In this document: positions 17,971 through 28,201 of the stretch, one piece after another
Layout: each line of letters opens with the position of its first letter
Numbering within the stretch: the first letter of the stretch is position 1
From: a bacterium
GTDB lineage: Bacteria > SZUA-79 > Acidulodesulfobacterales > Acidulodesulfobacteraceae
Reading direction: 5' to 3'
DNA length: 64,000 nucleotides
Assembly (NCBI GenBank): GCA_003232385.1
Contig: QIJE01000029.1
Coordinates: 1 to 64,000 of the forward strand
The notes under the pieces: generated by a model
Seen by the model: only the letters and a program-made list of their open reading frames with translations
The model's database searches: none
What the model was told of the DNA's origin: nothing
Position numbers and translations under genes: made by a program

Positions 17971-20091
17971 ATGATAGCCGATATAGTTATTCCCAAAAGC
18001 GGAACGGATATTAAATTTATTTATTTGATACCGGAAGAATTTGAAGCTGCGGCAGAAGTAGGTAAGGCAGTTATTGTCCCCCTAAAAAATAGACAGGTTT
18101 ACGGTTTTATATTCGATATCAGACAAGATGAACCCTGTAGCTTTAAAAATAAAAAAATATCGTTAAAAAAAATACGTCGCATTTCAAAGGCTGTTTTCTT
18201 TAAAGAAGCCCACAAGGATATATACAATTTTCTTATATCCTATTATCATAAGAATATCTCCGGGGTTTTTGAAACCGTTTTGCCGTCTATAGACGTGAAT
18301 CATTTTGATCTGTTAGATAAATATTACGATGAAGCATCGGCTCAAAAGGCAGACGATACACATACCCCCGATTCCGCATTTCTTTCCGAAGCGCCTTATG
18401 ACTTGACAGCCGACCAAATAGATTCGGTAAATATAATAAAAGAGTCGATAAAAAACTGTTTTTATAAAACTTTTTTGATTCACGGCGTTACGGCAAGCGG
18501 TAAAACGGAGATTTATTTTAACTTGCTTGATTTTGCTTTAAGTTTAAATAAACAAATTATTATAATCGTTCCGGAAATATTCATTACAGATCAGTTTATT
18601 TATTTGATAAAAAAAAGATTTAAGGGATTGGCGGAGCAAAACGGTTTCGCGATATTTCACAGTAAGATTTCAAAAAAAGAAAAGTTCGTAAACTGGATAA
18701 AGATACTTAACGGCGACATTAAATTGATATTAGGTGCAAGATCCGCTATTTTTGCTCCGATTAAAAATTCCGGGCTTATAATAGTGGACGAAGAGCATGA
18801 CGGTTCTTATAAGCAACAGTCGGGGCTTCTTTATAATGCAAGGGATGTTGCCGTTATGCTGTCTAAGAAAACATCCGGGGTTTGCGTGTTGGGTTCGGCA
18901 ACTCCTTCTCTCGAATCTTATTATAATGCGACGGAGCTTAAAAAATACGAATATATTTACATAAAAAGCAGGGTAAAAGGTAAATCTTTGCCGGAAACGG
19001 ATATAATAGATTTAAAAACTGAATTTAAGAATTCAGGTAAAAGGAGATTTTCCGACAAAATCTTATCAAATGAAACCACCCGGCTAATTGAGGAAAATAT
19101 TGGCGGCAATAGGCAGGTATTGCTATTTTTAAACAGGCGGGGATTCTCTACCTTCTTAGTATGTTCGTCTTGCGGTCATCTATTTTTATGCAATAATTGC
19201 GCTATATCGTTAGTTTACCATAAAAATAAAAATGCATATTCAGGAGGCTTCTTAAGATGTCATTATTGCGGTCATAGGGAAGATGTCCCTAAACTCTGCC
19301 CGGAATGCGGCATGGATACTATCGAACCTTACGGAATAGGTGTCCAAAAGCTGGAAGACGTCGTTAAAACATTATTTGCCGTTCGCGAAGACGTTAAAAT
19401 AGAAAGAATAGATTCGGATATTGCGAAAAGCAGGAAAAACGGCGCGGATATATTTAGGAAAATGCAAAAAAAGGAAATAGATATATTGATAGGCACCCAG
19501 ATTATAACTAAGGGACACGACTTTCCGGATGTAGGTCTCGTCGTCGTCATTTTGGCCGACAGCTTATTAAACATACCGGATTTCAGGAGTTCCGAAAAGG
19601 CGTTTCAAGTACTCACTCAGGTTTCCGGAAGGGCGGGAAGGGGAGAGGGGCGCGGCAGAATTGCGATACAAACCTTTATAGGGAACAACTATTTATTGCG
19701 ATACGTCGCGACTCATGATACAAAAGGTTTTTACGAAAAAGAACTTGAAATAAGAAAAGAATACGGCTATCCGCCTTATACGAAAATAGTAGCATTGAAA
19801 TTAACGGATAAAAATGTCGACAGGCTAAAAGTAATTGCATCCGATTTAAAGGAGGTAGTGGATATTAATATAAAATCACGCGATTTTACCAACATATCGA
19901 TCTTAGGTCCTTCGCCGTGTCCGATAGAAAAAATAAAGAATGATTTTAGATATCAGTTAATATTAAAGGGATATCCGCAGGCATCTAATCTGCATAAACT
20001 AATAAATATATTACGAGGGAACGAACGCTTATCCGGATATTTTTCTTCTCAAAAGATAGTTATAGATGTTGACCCCGATATCCTTATGTGA
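17971..20091 (+). CDS. priA: Primosomal protein N' (PriA helicase)
   Basis: LIHGVTASGKTEIYF, GARSAIFAPIKNSGLIIVDEEHDGSYKQ, zinc-binding Cys cluster CSSCGHLFLCNNCA..CHYCGH..CPECG, GTQIITKGHDFPDVGLV. Confidence 0.97.
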   Translation: MIADIVIPKSGTDIKFIYLIPEEFEAAAEVGKAVIVPLKNRQVYGFIFDIRQDEPCSFKNKKISLKKIRRISKAVFFKEAHKDIYNFLISYYHKNISGVFETVLPSIDVNHFDLLDKYYDEASAQKADDTHTPDSAFLSEAPYDLTADQIDSVNIIKESIKNCFYKTFLIHGVTASGKTEIYFNLLDFALSLNKQIIIIVPEIFITDQFIYLIKKRFKGLAEQNGFAIFHSKISKKEKFVNWIKILNGDIKLILGARSAIFAPIKNSGLIIVDEEHDGSYKQQSGLLYNARDVAVMLSKKTSGVCVLGSATPSLESYYNATELKKYEYIYIKSRVKGKSLPETDIIDLKTEFKNSGKRRFSDKILSNETTRLIEENIGGNRQVLLFLNRRGFSTFLVCSSCGHLFLCNNCAISLVYHKNKNAYSGGFLRCHYCGHREDVPKLCPECGMDTIEPYGIGVQKLEDVVKTLFAVREDVKIERIDSDIAKSRKNGADIFRKMQKKEIDILIGTQIITKGHDFPDVGLVVVILADSLLNIPDFRSSEKAFQVLTQVSGRAGRGEGRGRIAIQTFIGNNYLLRYVATHDTKGFYEKELEIRKEYGYPPYTKIVALKLTDKNVDRLKVIASDLKEVVDINIKSRDFTNISILGPSPCPIEKIKNDFRYQLILKGYPQASNLHKLINILRGNERLSGYFSSQKIVIDVDPDILM

Positions 20092-20138
20092 TAAACTTTA
20101 ACATCAATATAAACCCGATAAAATTAAGAGGAGTCTCA

Positions 20139-20420
20139 ATGAATAGGGCACAATTTATCGAAAAATTTGCAAACAAAAATGATATTCCCATAAAAATGGC
20201 GGATAAAATAGTAAGTACCATATTAAATGAAATAAAAAACGCTTTGATTCAAGAAAAGAGAGTAGAAATAAGAGGATTTGGAAGTTTTTCCGTTAAAGAA
20301 TATAAGCCGTATTCCGGAAGAAATCCAAAAACGGGCGAAAAAATAGAAATCAAAAAAAAGTCGGCTCCGGTTTTTAAAGTCAGTAAGATTTATAAAAATG
20401 ACCTTATTAAGGGAAAATAA
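20139..20420 (+). CDS. HU/IHF family DNA-binding protein (start revised from ORF start 20088)
   Basis: MNRAQFIEKFANKNDIPIKMADKIVSTILNEIKNALIQEKRVEIRGFGSFSVKEYKPYSGRNPKTGEKIEIKKKSAPVFKV; RBS aagagga before 20139. Confidence 0.93.
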   Translation: MNRAQFIEKFANKNDIPIKMADKIVSTILNEIKNALIQEKRVEIRGFGSFSVKEYKPYSGRNPKTGEKIEIKKKSAPVFKVSKIYKNDLIKGK

Positions 20421-21522
20421 TCGTAACAGTAAAGGGTTTTTCATCAAGACTTACGGCTGCCAGATGAATCTTCACGATTCCAACTCAATAGAGAGCAGTC
20501 TTTTGAAAAAAGGGTTTTATAAAGCCGATTCTATAAAAAACGCAGATATAATTATTTTTAATACTTGCAGCGTACGAGACAATGCCGACCACAAAATCGT
20601 TTCCGAATTAGGCAGATTTAAAAAAAATCACGATAACGATAAAAAGATTGTTCTCGCCGGATGTTTTGCGAAGCAGATTAAATTGAAAAATAAGAAAGAA
20701 TCCGGCTTATCCTTTGATTACTGTTTCGGTCCCGATGAAATAACGTCTATTTCGGATATTCTTGCCGGGGAAATGGACGAAGGATTGGATAAGATGGACG
20801 AATCGGCAGATTTTATTACGGGCGCAATGTCTGAAAACGGGTTGGTAACCGTTAAAATTATAGAGGGGTGCAGTAATTATTGCTCATACTGTATAGTTCC
20901 GTATGTCAGGGGAGAGGAAAAATCGGTACCGTTAAATATTATTCATGATGCGGTTAAAAAGCATGTTTTAAACGGCGATAGAGAGATCTTGTTTTTGGGT
21001 CAGAACGTAAATTCATATATATCCCCGGATGACGATAAAAAACGATTTTGCTATCTGCTAAAATTAATTTCCAAAATTGAAGGTTTAGATAAAATTAGAT
21101 TCTTAACCTCTCATCCTAAAGATTTTAATGACGAACTTATTGAGCTGATTTGTAGCAGCGATAAAATTTCCAAAGACATTCACTTGCCGGTTCAGTCCGG
21201 TTCCGATAAAATTTTATCGGCTATGAATAGGGGCTACACAAGGCGGGATTATTTAAAACTTGTAGAGAAGTTAAAGAGCGGGCATACCGACATATCTATT
21301 TCTTCCGATATAATAGTCGGTTTTCCCGGCGAAACGGATGAAGACTTCAAAATGACGCTTTCTTTAATGGATGAAGTAAAATTTGATTTTATTTTCGGTT
21401 TTAAATATTCTCCGAGGCCTTTTACTAAAGCTTTCGAAATTGAGGATGACGTTTTAATAAGCGTGAAGAAAGAACGACTTGAAAGAGTATTTGAAAAACA
21501 AAAAAAAATAAAGAACGGATAG
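20398..21522 (+). CDS. miaB: tRNA-2-methylthio-N6-dimethylallyladenosine synthase MiaB
   Basis: FIKTYGCQMNLHDS, IIEGCSNYCSYCIVPYVRGEEKS, HLPVQSGSDKILSAMNRGYTRRDYL. Confidence 0.95.
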   Translation: MTLLRENNRNSKGFFIKTYGCQMNLHDSNSIESSLLKKGFYKADSIKNADIIIFNTCSVRDNADHKIVSELGRFKKNHDNDKKIVLAGCFAKQIKLKNKKESGLSFDYCFGPDEITSISDILAGEMDEGLDKMDESADFITGAMSENGLVTVKIIEGCSNYCSYCIVPYVRGEEKSVPLNIIHDAVKKHVLNGDREILFLGQNVNSYISPDDDKKRFCYLLKLISKIEGLDKIRFLTSHPKDFNDELIELICSSDKISKDIHLPVQSGSDKILSAMNRGYTRRDYLKLVEKLKSGHTDISISSDIIVGFPGETDEDFKMTLSLMDEVKFDFIFGFKYSPRPFTKAFEIEDDVLISVKKERLERVFEKQKKIKNG

Positions 21523-21525
21523 GGG

Positions 21526-22188
21526 ATGATGATAGATTTTCATATGCACACGATATTTTCGGATGGAGAACTTGTTCCGGCGGAGCTGATTAGAAGGGCA
21601 ATATATTCCGGAATGGAGGCGATAGCAATAACCGATCACGCCGATTTTTCCAACATAGAACATAATTTGTCTAATATTAAAAAAATTTGTAAGAAAACAA
21701 ATTCATTTTACGGCAACGGCAATAAATTTACGGTACTGCCCGGCGTGGAAGTAACCCATGTCCCGCCCGTCCTTATAAAAGACGCCGTTGAACTTGCGCG
21801 AAAATGCGGTGCGTTGATAGTTATCGTTCATGGTGAAACCTTGAGCGAACCGGTAGAGAAAGGGACGAATTTAGCTGCATTAAAAGAAAATATCGATATA
21901 TTGGCACACCCCGGTTTGATTTCCGAAGAAGAGGCCCTGATCGCAAAAAAGAACGGCGTATGTTTAGAGCTTTCTTACAGGAAAGGACACTGCCTCGCGA
22001 ACGGACACACAGCTAAAATTGCCATAAAAACAGGAGCAAAACTTATTATATCAAGCGATACCCATTCGCCTTGCGATATCATGGATGAGGCGATTTACGA
22101 CAGCGTCGGATTCGGTGCCGGGCTGACGCAGGCAGAATTAAAAAGCGTAAAAAATAACGCCTCAATATTATTAAAAAAATATGCTTGA
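21526..22188 (+). CDS. PHP domain protein (histidinol-phosphatase-like)
   Basis: MIDFHMHTIFSDGELVP, AITDHADFSNI, ISSDTHSPCDI. Confidence 0.88.
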   Translation: MMIDFHMHTIFSDGELVPAELIRRAIYSGMEAIAITDHADFSNIEHNLSNIKKICKKTNSFYGNGNKFTVLPGVEVTHVPPVLIKDAVELARKCGALIVIVHGETLSEPVEKGTNLAALKENIDILAHPGLISEEEALIAKKNGVCLELSYRKGHCLANGHTAKIAIKTGAKLIISSDTHSPCDIMDEAIYDSVGFGAGLTQAELKSVKNNASILLKKYA

Positions 22189-22245
22189 TTTTTATATAGA
22201 TATTTTATAACATTAGCTAATCATAACGTTCCGGAGAAAATACAT

Positions 22246-22881
22246 ATGGATAAGATAGATGTAGACGGTTTTTTAATAAAAAATAAATTTCTGCTTATTG
22301 GAATTATAGTATTAATTATTTTAATAATCGGCTCTGTTTTCGGTGTTAGGTATTATTACGGCAACGTAAATAAAAATGCCGATAGATTATTATGGAAGGG
22401 TATAAGGCTTTACGTATCCTTTAATGGTAAAAATAAGAAGGTTATATATAAGTCCGTTTCTTATCTTAAAAAGCTTCGACATGAATATAGCGGAACGAGT
22501 GCCTATAAAATTTCTAACTTTTATACGGGATTGGATTACATGAAGATTGGCAATTTTAAAAAAGCCGAATCTTATTTGACTAAGTATATAGCCGCTTATC
22601 CGAAACCGGGGCCCGATAATTTAACATATTTAGCTTACGGTAATCTTGCAACCGTTTCTATTTTTAAGAAGGATTATAAGAGCGCTATTTTAGATTTTGC
22701 GAAAATGTCTAAAATCGATGGCGTCAAGCTTCAGGAATACGCAATGCTGAAAGAAGCCGCGCTATACACGCAAATAAAAGAACCGAAAAAAGCAGTGTCT
22801 ATTTATAAAACGATGCTTACTGACGATGCAATGACTAAAGATAGAGGATATATAGAAAATCTGATACAATTAAACTCTTAA
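22246..22881 (+). CDS. Membrane-anchored TPR-like protein
   Basis: N-terminal TM helix and TPR-like alpha repeats (YMKIGNFKKAESYLTKYI, YGNLATVSIFKKDYKSAILDF). Confidence 0.6.
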   Translation: MDKIDVDGFLIKNKFLLIGIIVLIILIIGSVFGVRYYYGNVNKNADRLLWKGIRLYVSFNGKNKKVIYKSVSYLKKLRHEYSGTSAYKISNFYTGLDYMKIGNFKKAESYLTKYIAAYPKPGPDNLTYLAYGNLATVSIFKKDYKSAILDFAKMSKIDGVKLQEYAMLKEAALYTQIKEPKKAVSIYKTMLTDDAMTKDRGYIENLIQLNS

Positions 22882-22914
22882 TGTGCCCCTTATACAACTA
22901 ATTTCAATATCAAA

Positions 22915-25287
22915 GTGAATTCTATAAACGTAATATTCTTGTGGCATTTTCACCAGCCTTATTATAAGGATGATCTTACCGGTGAAATATTAATGCCGTG
23001 GGCTAGGTTGCATGCCACTAAGGACTATCGTTTTATGGGGGAGATTTTAAAGAATTATCCCAAAGTTCATGCCGTTTTTAACTATTCTCCTTCTTTACTG
23101 GCACAATTAGACGATTATGTTAATAATTACGATAATACGCTTAAAAACGAAAAATTTTTAAGCATTTCCGCCAAGAAGATAATTGAGCTAACTGCTGACG
23201 ACAAGCTGTTTATTCTCAATAAATTATTCCCGGCCTGTTCTTCGGGTAAACATTTTTTAGAAAAAAGCGAAAGGTTTAAACAACTTTATTATAGGTTAAG
23301 GGATGCCGGTACTTCGATAGGGCTTGGAGAGAAAATAAGTTTATTTACAAATCAGGATTATTTAGACATAATAGTCCTGTTTAATATTATGTGGATAGAC
23401 CCGATCTCAATAAATTCGGATGAATTTTTGACAGCGTTAAAGAATAAGGATAAAAAATTTACTGTAGCAGAAAAAAATATATTAATCGAAGAAAAAATTC
23501 CGCAGATTTTAAATAAAATATTTCCGCTAATAACCGAACTTGCAAGCAACGGTCAGATTGAGCTTTCGGCAAGCCCTTATTATCACCCTATATTACCCTT
23601 ATTATGCGATACCGATATAGCCCATTTTCACGACGGCATAGTACTCCCTAAACCCTTTAGGCACCCTGAAGACGCCGATTATCAAATTAAAAGTGCCATA
23701 AATTATTTCGACGAAAAATTAAATTATAAAATAAACGGAATGTGGCCGTCCGAAGGGAGCGTAAGCGAAAGAACACTAAAACTTTTCATAGATAATAATA
23801 TAAATTGGATAGCGACGGATGAAGAAATATTATTCAATTCGATAGGCGTTAATTTTTCGGATATTGATAATAGGAAACTGCTCTATAGGCCGTATGTAGT
23901 CAAGAGAGGCAAGGGGTATTCGTATATATTCTTTAGAGATAAAATGCTTTCCGATTTAATAGGGTTTAAATATTCAAATTATGAACCCAAAGCGGCCGCC
24001 GAAGATTTAATAAATAACTTGAAAAACATAGCTATAAGTTTGCATGATTACAATAAAAATGACTTACCGGTAGTCTCTATAATATTAGACGGAGAAAATG
24101 CGTGGGAATATTATAAAAACAACGGATACGATTTTTTTAATTACCTTTACGAAGGATTATCCAATAATACGGAGATTATAAATACCGTAACTGCCGGCGA
24201 ATACATAAAAAAAGTAGAAAATACCCTAAAAATAACCGACGACGTCGATAAGACGTCTAATTCGATAGAAAAGGGCAAAACAGGCGTCAAAATTAAACGA
24301 TTTTTAGATATTAGACGGGATCAGGGGCGTAATATCGATTTTTCCGAGATTTATAATATTCCGACTATATATCCGGGCTCATGGATTAATCATAACTTTA
24401 GAATCTGGATAGGAGACAGCGAGGACAATAAGGCATGGGATTTACTTTCAAAAACAAGAAGCTATCTCGTAAATAAAACTAATGATAGCATACGGGAAGA
24501 AGGAGGGCTGCGCGGCGAATATTTAAAAGCCGCATGGAAACAGCTTTATATTGCCGAGGGAAGCGACTACAACTGGTGGTACGGAGAGGATAGAACATCA
24601 GGGATAGATGAAGAATACGATCTGTTATACAGAACCCATATTATAAATGTTTATAAGTTTTTGAATGATAATCCGCCTGATGATTGTTTTATTCCGGTAT
24701 TAGAAGAAAAAAGAGCGGTGAAACCGCATTTAGATATAGTATCGTTTATAAATCCAAAAATAGACGGTGTTGCCGGTAGTTATTTCGAGTGGCTCGGAAG
24801 TGCCGTCTATTTCCCGAGTGTTATATCCGGAAAAGCGATGGCGCATACGGATAGGTTTATAAAGAGATTATATTACGGATTTAACGAAAGCACGTTTTTT
24901 GTGAGATTTGACTTTTTCAAGAAAGAAAACCAAGACTTGTCGGATAAAATATTGAATATAAAATTCATAAATCCTGCAAACATCGAAATAAACATTGAAT
25001 TTCATATCACAGATAATAATATATTGAATTTATCAATTGAATCATCTTTAATGAATAAGAACTCGGTCAGTCGAAAATCAGATTTGAAAGTTGTTTTTAA
25101 AGATATCCTCGAAGCGGCAGTTCCACTTTCCATTTTCAATATAGATTCTCTCGGCAATATATATTTTTATGCAATTCTTACCTATAAAGACAATCCTTTG
25201 GTTGAGATAGAACGTTTTCCGGTTAACGGATATTTTGAAACGACTGTTCCAAATAAAAACTTCGAAATAGTTAACTGGCTTGTATAA
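22915..25287 (+). CDS. Glycoside hydrolase family 57 protein
   Basis: NVIFLWHFHQPYYKD N-terminus, MWPSEGSVSERTLKL, ILDGENAWEYY; GTG start. Confidence 0.9.
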   Translation: MNSINVIFLWHFHQPYYKDDLTGEILMPWARLHATKDYRFMGEILKNYPKVHAVFNYSPSLLAQLDDYVNNYDNTLKNEKFLSISAKKIIELTADDKLFILNKLFPACSSGKHFLEKSERFKQLYYRLRDAGTSIGLGEKISLFTNQDYLDIIVLFNIMWIDPISINSDEFLTALKNKDKKFTVAEKNILIEEKIPQILNKIFPLITELASNGQIELSASPYYHPILPLLCDTDIAHFHDGIVLPKPFRHPEDADYQIKSAINYFDEKLNYKINGMWPSEGSVSERTLKLFIDNNINWIATDEEILFNSIGVNFSDIDNRKLLYRPYVVKRGKGYSYIFFRDKMLSDLIGFKYSNYEPKAAAEDLINNLKNIAISLHDYNKNDLPVVSIILDGENAWEYYKNNGYDFFNYLYEGLSNNTEIINTVTAGEYIKKVENTLKITDDVDKTSNSIEKGKTGVKIKRFLDIRRDQGRNIDFSEIYNIPTIYPGSWINHNFRIWIGDSEDNKAWDLLSKTRSYLVNKTNDSIREEGGLRGEYLKAAWKQLYIAEGSDYNWWYGEDRTSGIDEEYDLLYRTHIINVYKFLNDNPPDDCFIPVLEEKRAVKPHLDIVSFINPKIDGVAGSYFEWLGSAVYFPSVISGKAMAHTDRFIKRLYYGFNESTFFVRFDFFKKENQDLSDKILNIKFINPANIEINIEFHITDNNILNLSIESSLMNKNSVSRKSDLKVVFKDILEAAVPLSIFNIDSLGNIYFYAILTYKDNPLVEIERFPVNGYFETTVPNKNFEIVNWLV

Positions 25288-25311
25288 ATTAATAAATAAA
25301 TAATTTTAGAT

Positions 25312-25333
25312 GTAATGTCCCATAAGGGACATT
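25312..25333 (+). terminator. Hairpin after the GH57 gene
   Basis: taatgtccc-ataa-gggacatta. Confidence 0.5.
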
Positions 25334-25354
25334 ATGTAAACTACTTAATATTTT

Positions 25355-26365
25355 TTGATGATTATTCTTCCCGCAGCTTTTTTGCTTGAATTTTATATCG
25401 GCTCTATCCGATACAAATTACATCCATTGAACATAATGGGAAAAATTGCATTTTTTTTAGAAAAAGTATTTTACAGCATTTCCGACGGTTTTTTTTCCGG
25501 ACTACTATTCAATCTTGCTACAATTTTTTCAATAATAGTCGTTTTTGCGGTAATTGATATTATAACGCTTAGGATCTCCATATTCTTATTCTACTCTTTT
25601 TCTGTCTATATCCTGCTTTCTTTTCTCTCTACCGGTGGTCTGAAATATGAAGGAATTAAAATATATAGGTTTCTAAAGGCAAACGATATTGAAAGCGCAA
25701 GAAAAGACCTCATATCTCTTGCCGGCAGAGACAGTCGCAACCTCAACCTATCTGAAATTTCACGAGCCGTTATCGAATCTGTTGCGGAAAATACCGGAGA
25801 CGGTACGGGTTCGGTATTTTTTTATTTTACAATAGGATTGATCTTCGGATTATCCGAACCCTTTCAAATGCCCTTTGCAGTTGCTTTAGGCACCGCCTTT
25901 GCGGTTATCTATAAAAGCGTAAATCTTATGGATTCGTTAGTAGGATATAGGAATAAAAAATATGAGAAATTCGGTAGTTTTTCTGCGCGTTTAGACGATG
26001 CCTTGAACTATATTCCCTTTAGGATAACCGCCTTTTTTATGCTTTTATCGACACTCATTTGCAGTAGTTGCAATATTCGATACAATATTAAAGAAGCCCT
26101 TAAGTCATGGTTCAAATTCAGAAAGAATCACCCGAGTCCGAATGGAGGACAGCTTGAATCCGTAATAGCGGGAGCGCTGCAAATAAAATTAGGCGGGATT
26201 AACCATTATGGCGGTGTTGAAAGTAAAAGACCGGTTATGGGGTTCGAAAATTACGGCGCTGCGAGCAAAGACAATATTATAGATACTATACATATTATGG
26301 AATTAACATCCGTTCTTCTCGTCATTTTTTATACTTTATTGCCTGCGGTTGCGATTTTCATTTAA
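25355..26365 (+). CDS. cbiB: Adenosylcobinamide-phosphate synthase CobD/CbiB
   Basis: LDSLVGYRNKKYEKFGSFSARLDDALNYIP, SPNGGQLESVIAGALQIKLGG, AVIESVAENTGDG. Confidence 0.93.
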   Translation: MMIILPAAFLLEFYIGSIRYKLHPLNIMGKIAFFLEKVFYSISDGFFSGLLFNLATIFSIIVVFAVIDIITLRISIFLFYSFSVYILLSFLSTGGLKYEGIKIYRFLKANDIESARKDLISLAGRDSRNLNLSEISRAVIESVAENTGDGTGSVFFYFTIGLIFGLSEPFQMPFAVALGTAFAVIYKSVNLMDSLVGYRNKKYEKFGSFSARLDDALNYIPFRITAFFMLLSTLICSSCNIRYNIKEALKSWFKFRKNHPSPNGGQLESVIAGALQIKLGGINHYGGVESKRPVMGFENYGAASKDNIIDTIHIMELTSVLLVIFYTLLPAVAIFI

Positions 26366-26496
26366 TTATTTTATAAATATCGTGACAATCATAAGGTACT
26401 GTATTCATCTACAACTAAATTATATTAGATTCAAAGTAAATACCCTTGAAATAATTAAATTTAAAGTCATGTGTACTGTTCCGCATAATGATATCT

Positions 26497-26910
26497 TTAT
26501 GGGGCGATTTGCACGATTGCCCAAGATGATGAACCGTTAGGTCGTACGCTTACATGTTCACCCGGATACAGGCATGGAAATTTGCTCATTTTATGCGTGT
26601 TTTGAACGGTAATTATCTTTCCGGACAACAGCTCAATCTCGTTATAACAGTGGCTGAGACCTTGGCTGTCGGGCCTGCAGTTGGAATCCGTCCTTACAAT
26701 ACCCGAAGCCGGACTTAAGATTTTACCTTGAACGATAGGTACAAAATATCGTCCTGCTTTGCCATTCACGTACCAGGAAACGGGACCCTGAACTCCACTG
26801 GGGAGCTTGGGCTCCCAAGCCAGAGCAAAAGAGGAAAACCCTGTAATAAAAAAGCCGATTATTATTACGGCCGACAAAAATTTTTTCCAACTCATGTAAT
26901 GCAAATTCAT
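26497..26910 (-). CDS. Small secreted protein, unknown function
   Basis: Signal peptide (VIIIGFFITGFSSFALA); four cysteines in the mature part (including CRPDSQGLSHC and FPCLYPGE); starts 13 nt after the stop of the upstream SAVED-like gene. Confidence 0.65.
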   Translation of the reverse strand: MNLHYMSWKKFLSAVIIIGFFITGFSSFALAWEPKLPSGVQGPVSWYVNGKAGRYFVPIVQGKILSPASGIVRTDSNCRPDSQGLSHCYNEIELLSGKIITVQNTHKMSKFPCLYPGEHVSVRPNGSSSWAIVQIAP

Positions 26911-26923
26911 AATTCCTCCTTAG

Positions 26924-27964
26924 TCAAAAATAATATTTTATATCATTTGTGCGCAGCAGATCCTTATATGACCCATCTGCATACTGAGTAAGCATGATTT
27001 TCCAATAATTTTGAATTGCCACACCCAGCATTAAACCGATTGAAACAGGCATGCTGTAAATAAGTTTTACTTCCTCATATTTTCCTTGCAGTTCGTTGAG
27101 TTCTTTGAATATTTCTTTGACGTACAGTCCCCAGTCCTCGTCCTTGCTTAGCGTTCCATTGTTATTTCTTGCTTTTAAGTAAAAAATATCACCGTCATCG
27201 TGCAATTGATTTAAATCTATTTTATGACTTGATATATCTATTGCAAGGACGGCGTTTTTACTATCATTTTTATTTGTATTAATCCTTTTTAAATCTAATT
27301 TTTCGAAAGATTTAACGTTTTCCTTTATGGACCTATCCCTAATCTCGTGAACTTTGTTATATCCGTTGACCGACTTATCATATTGCAATATCATAACTGC
27401 ACTGGTCGCGAATATCGCTCCTACGAGAACTGCTACGCTGACGGGTCCGATATAAATGAGATAAAACTCGTCTTTGGCGGGAATCTTGCTTTCAAGTTTT
27501 CCTATGTCGTGCCTCACTATTTTTAAAAAATCTATTAAATTTTCTTTATTTTCAATACTTCCCTTAAATTCAAATATAAGGTCGTCTTCCTTTATATGAA
27601 ATATTTTTTCTAAATTTTCTTTATGACGGTATCGATATTGATTCTTATCATCATTCTCTATCAGCGAAAAAACACTATTAAGTGCATTTTTCGAATCGGC
27701 GGGATTGGATATATTGATAACTACGGGAACGGGAACAAAATCACGACGGTATATTTTAAGTATGTGATATTCTTGGATTACCGCATAGAATAAACCGGCA
27801 ATAAATAAACCCAAACCTGTCCAGAATATCCATACATAACCTAATACTACCCCGAGCGGGGATATAACAGCAAAAACAGTTGTAGCAAGTTGAATCCACC
27901 TATTTTCTACGAGTACCTCTATGAATCCCTTCAATTGAAATCCTTCAGGCTTTTTTGCGTACAA
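26924..27964 (-). CDS. Two-TM membrane protein with probable C-terminal SAVED domain
   Basis: N-terminal hydrophobic hairpin (IQLATTVFAVISPLGVVLGYVWIFWTGLGLFIAGLFYAVI), PVPVVINISNPADSKNAL, then two CARF/SAVED-like units: FYLIYIGPVSVAVLVGAIFATSAVMILQYDK and AVLAIDISSHKIDLN...WGLYVKEIFKELNELQGKYEEVKLIYSMPVSIGLMLGVAIQNYWKIMLTQYADGSY. Confidence 0.7.
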   Translation of the reverse strand: MYAKKPEGFQLKGFIEVLVENRWIQLATTVFAVISPLGVVLGYVWIFWTGLGLFIAGLFYAVIQEYHILKIYRRDFVPVPVVINISNPADSKNALNSVFSLIENDDKNQYRYRHKENLEKIFHIKEDDLIFEFKGSIENKENLIDFLKIVRHDIGKLESKIPAKDEFYLIYIGPVSVAVLVGAIFATSAVMILQYDKSVNGYNKVHEIRDRSIKENVKSFEKLDLKRINTNKNDSKNAVLAIDISSHKIDLNQLHDDGDIFYLKARNNNGTLSKDEDWGLYVKEIFKELNELQGKYEEVKLIYSMPVSIGLMLGVAIQNYWKIMLTQYADGSYKDLLRTNDIKYYF

Positions 27965-28201
27965 ACTACGTTTATCCCCCCCCTATTCTACCGAAACATT
28001 CAGAGAATATATTGAAACTCATTTCTATTTTATTAGAACATACTACCGTTTGTTTTTAAAGTAGAAATTTTAGTTTTCCGTTATATCGGGTTTTTATACT
28101 GATACAACGGATGAAATTCGGATTTTGGATATCTATTGATTTTGTCTGATTTTTGTTCTACAATATTGTGAATAAAATAAAAGAATAGGAGAAAGAAATA
28201 G

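Noticed and set aside
26497-27964. Complete CBASS operon
   Set aside because: No CD-NTase, ubiquitin-like transfer genes or nuclease effector adjacent; only the SAVED-like protein supports it.
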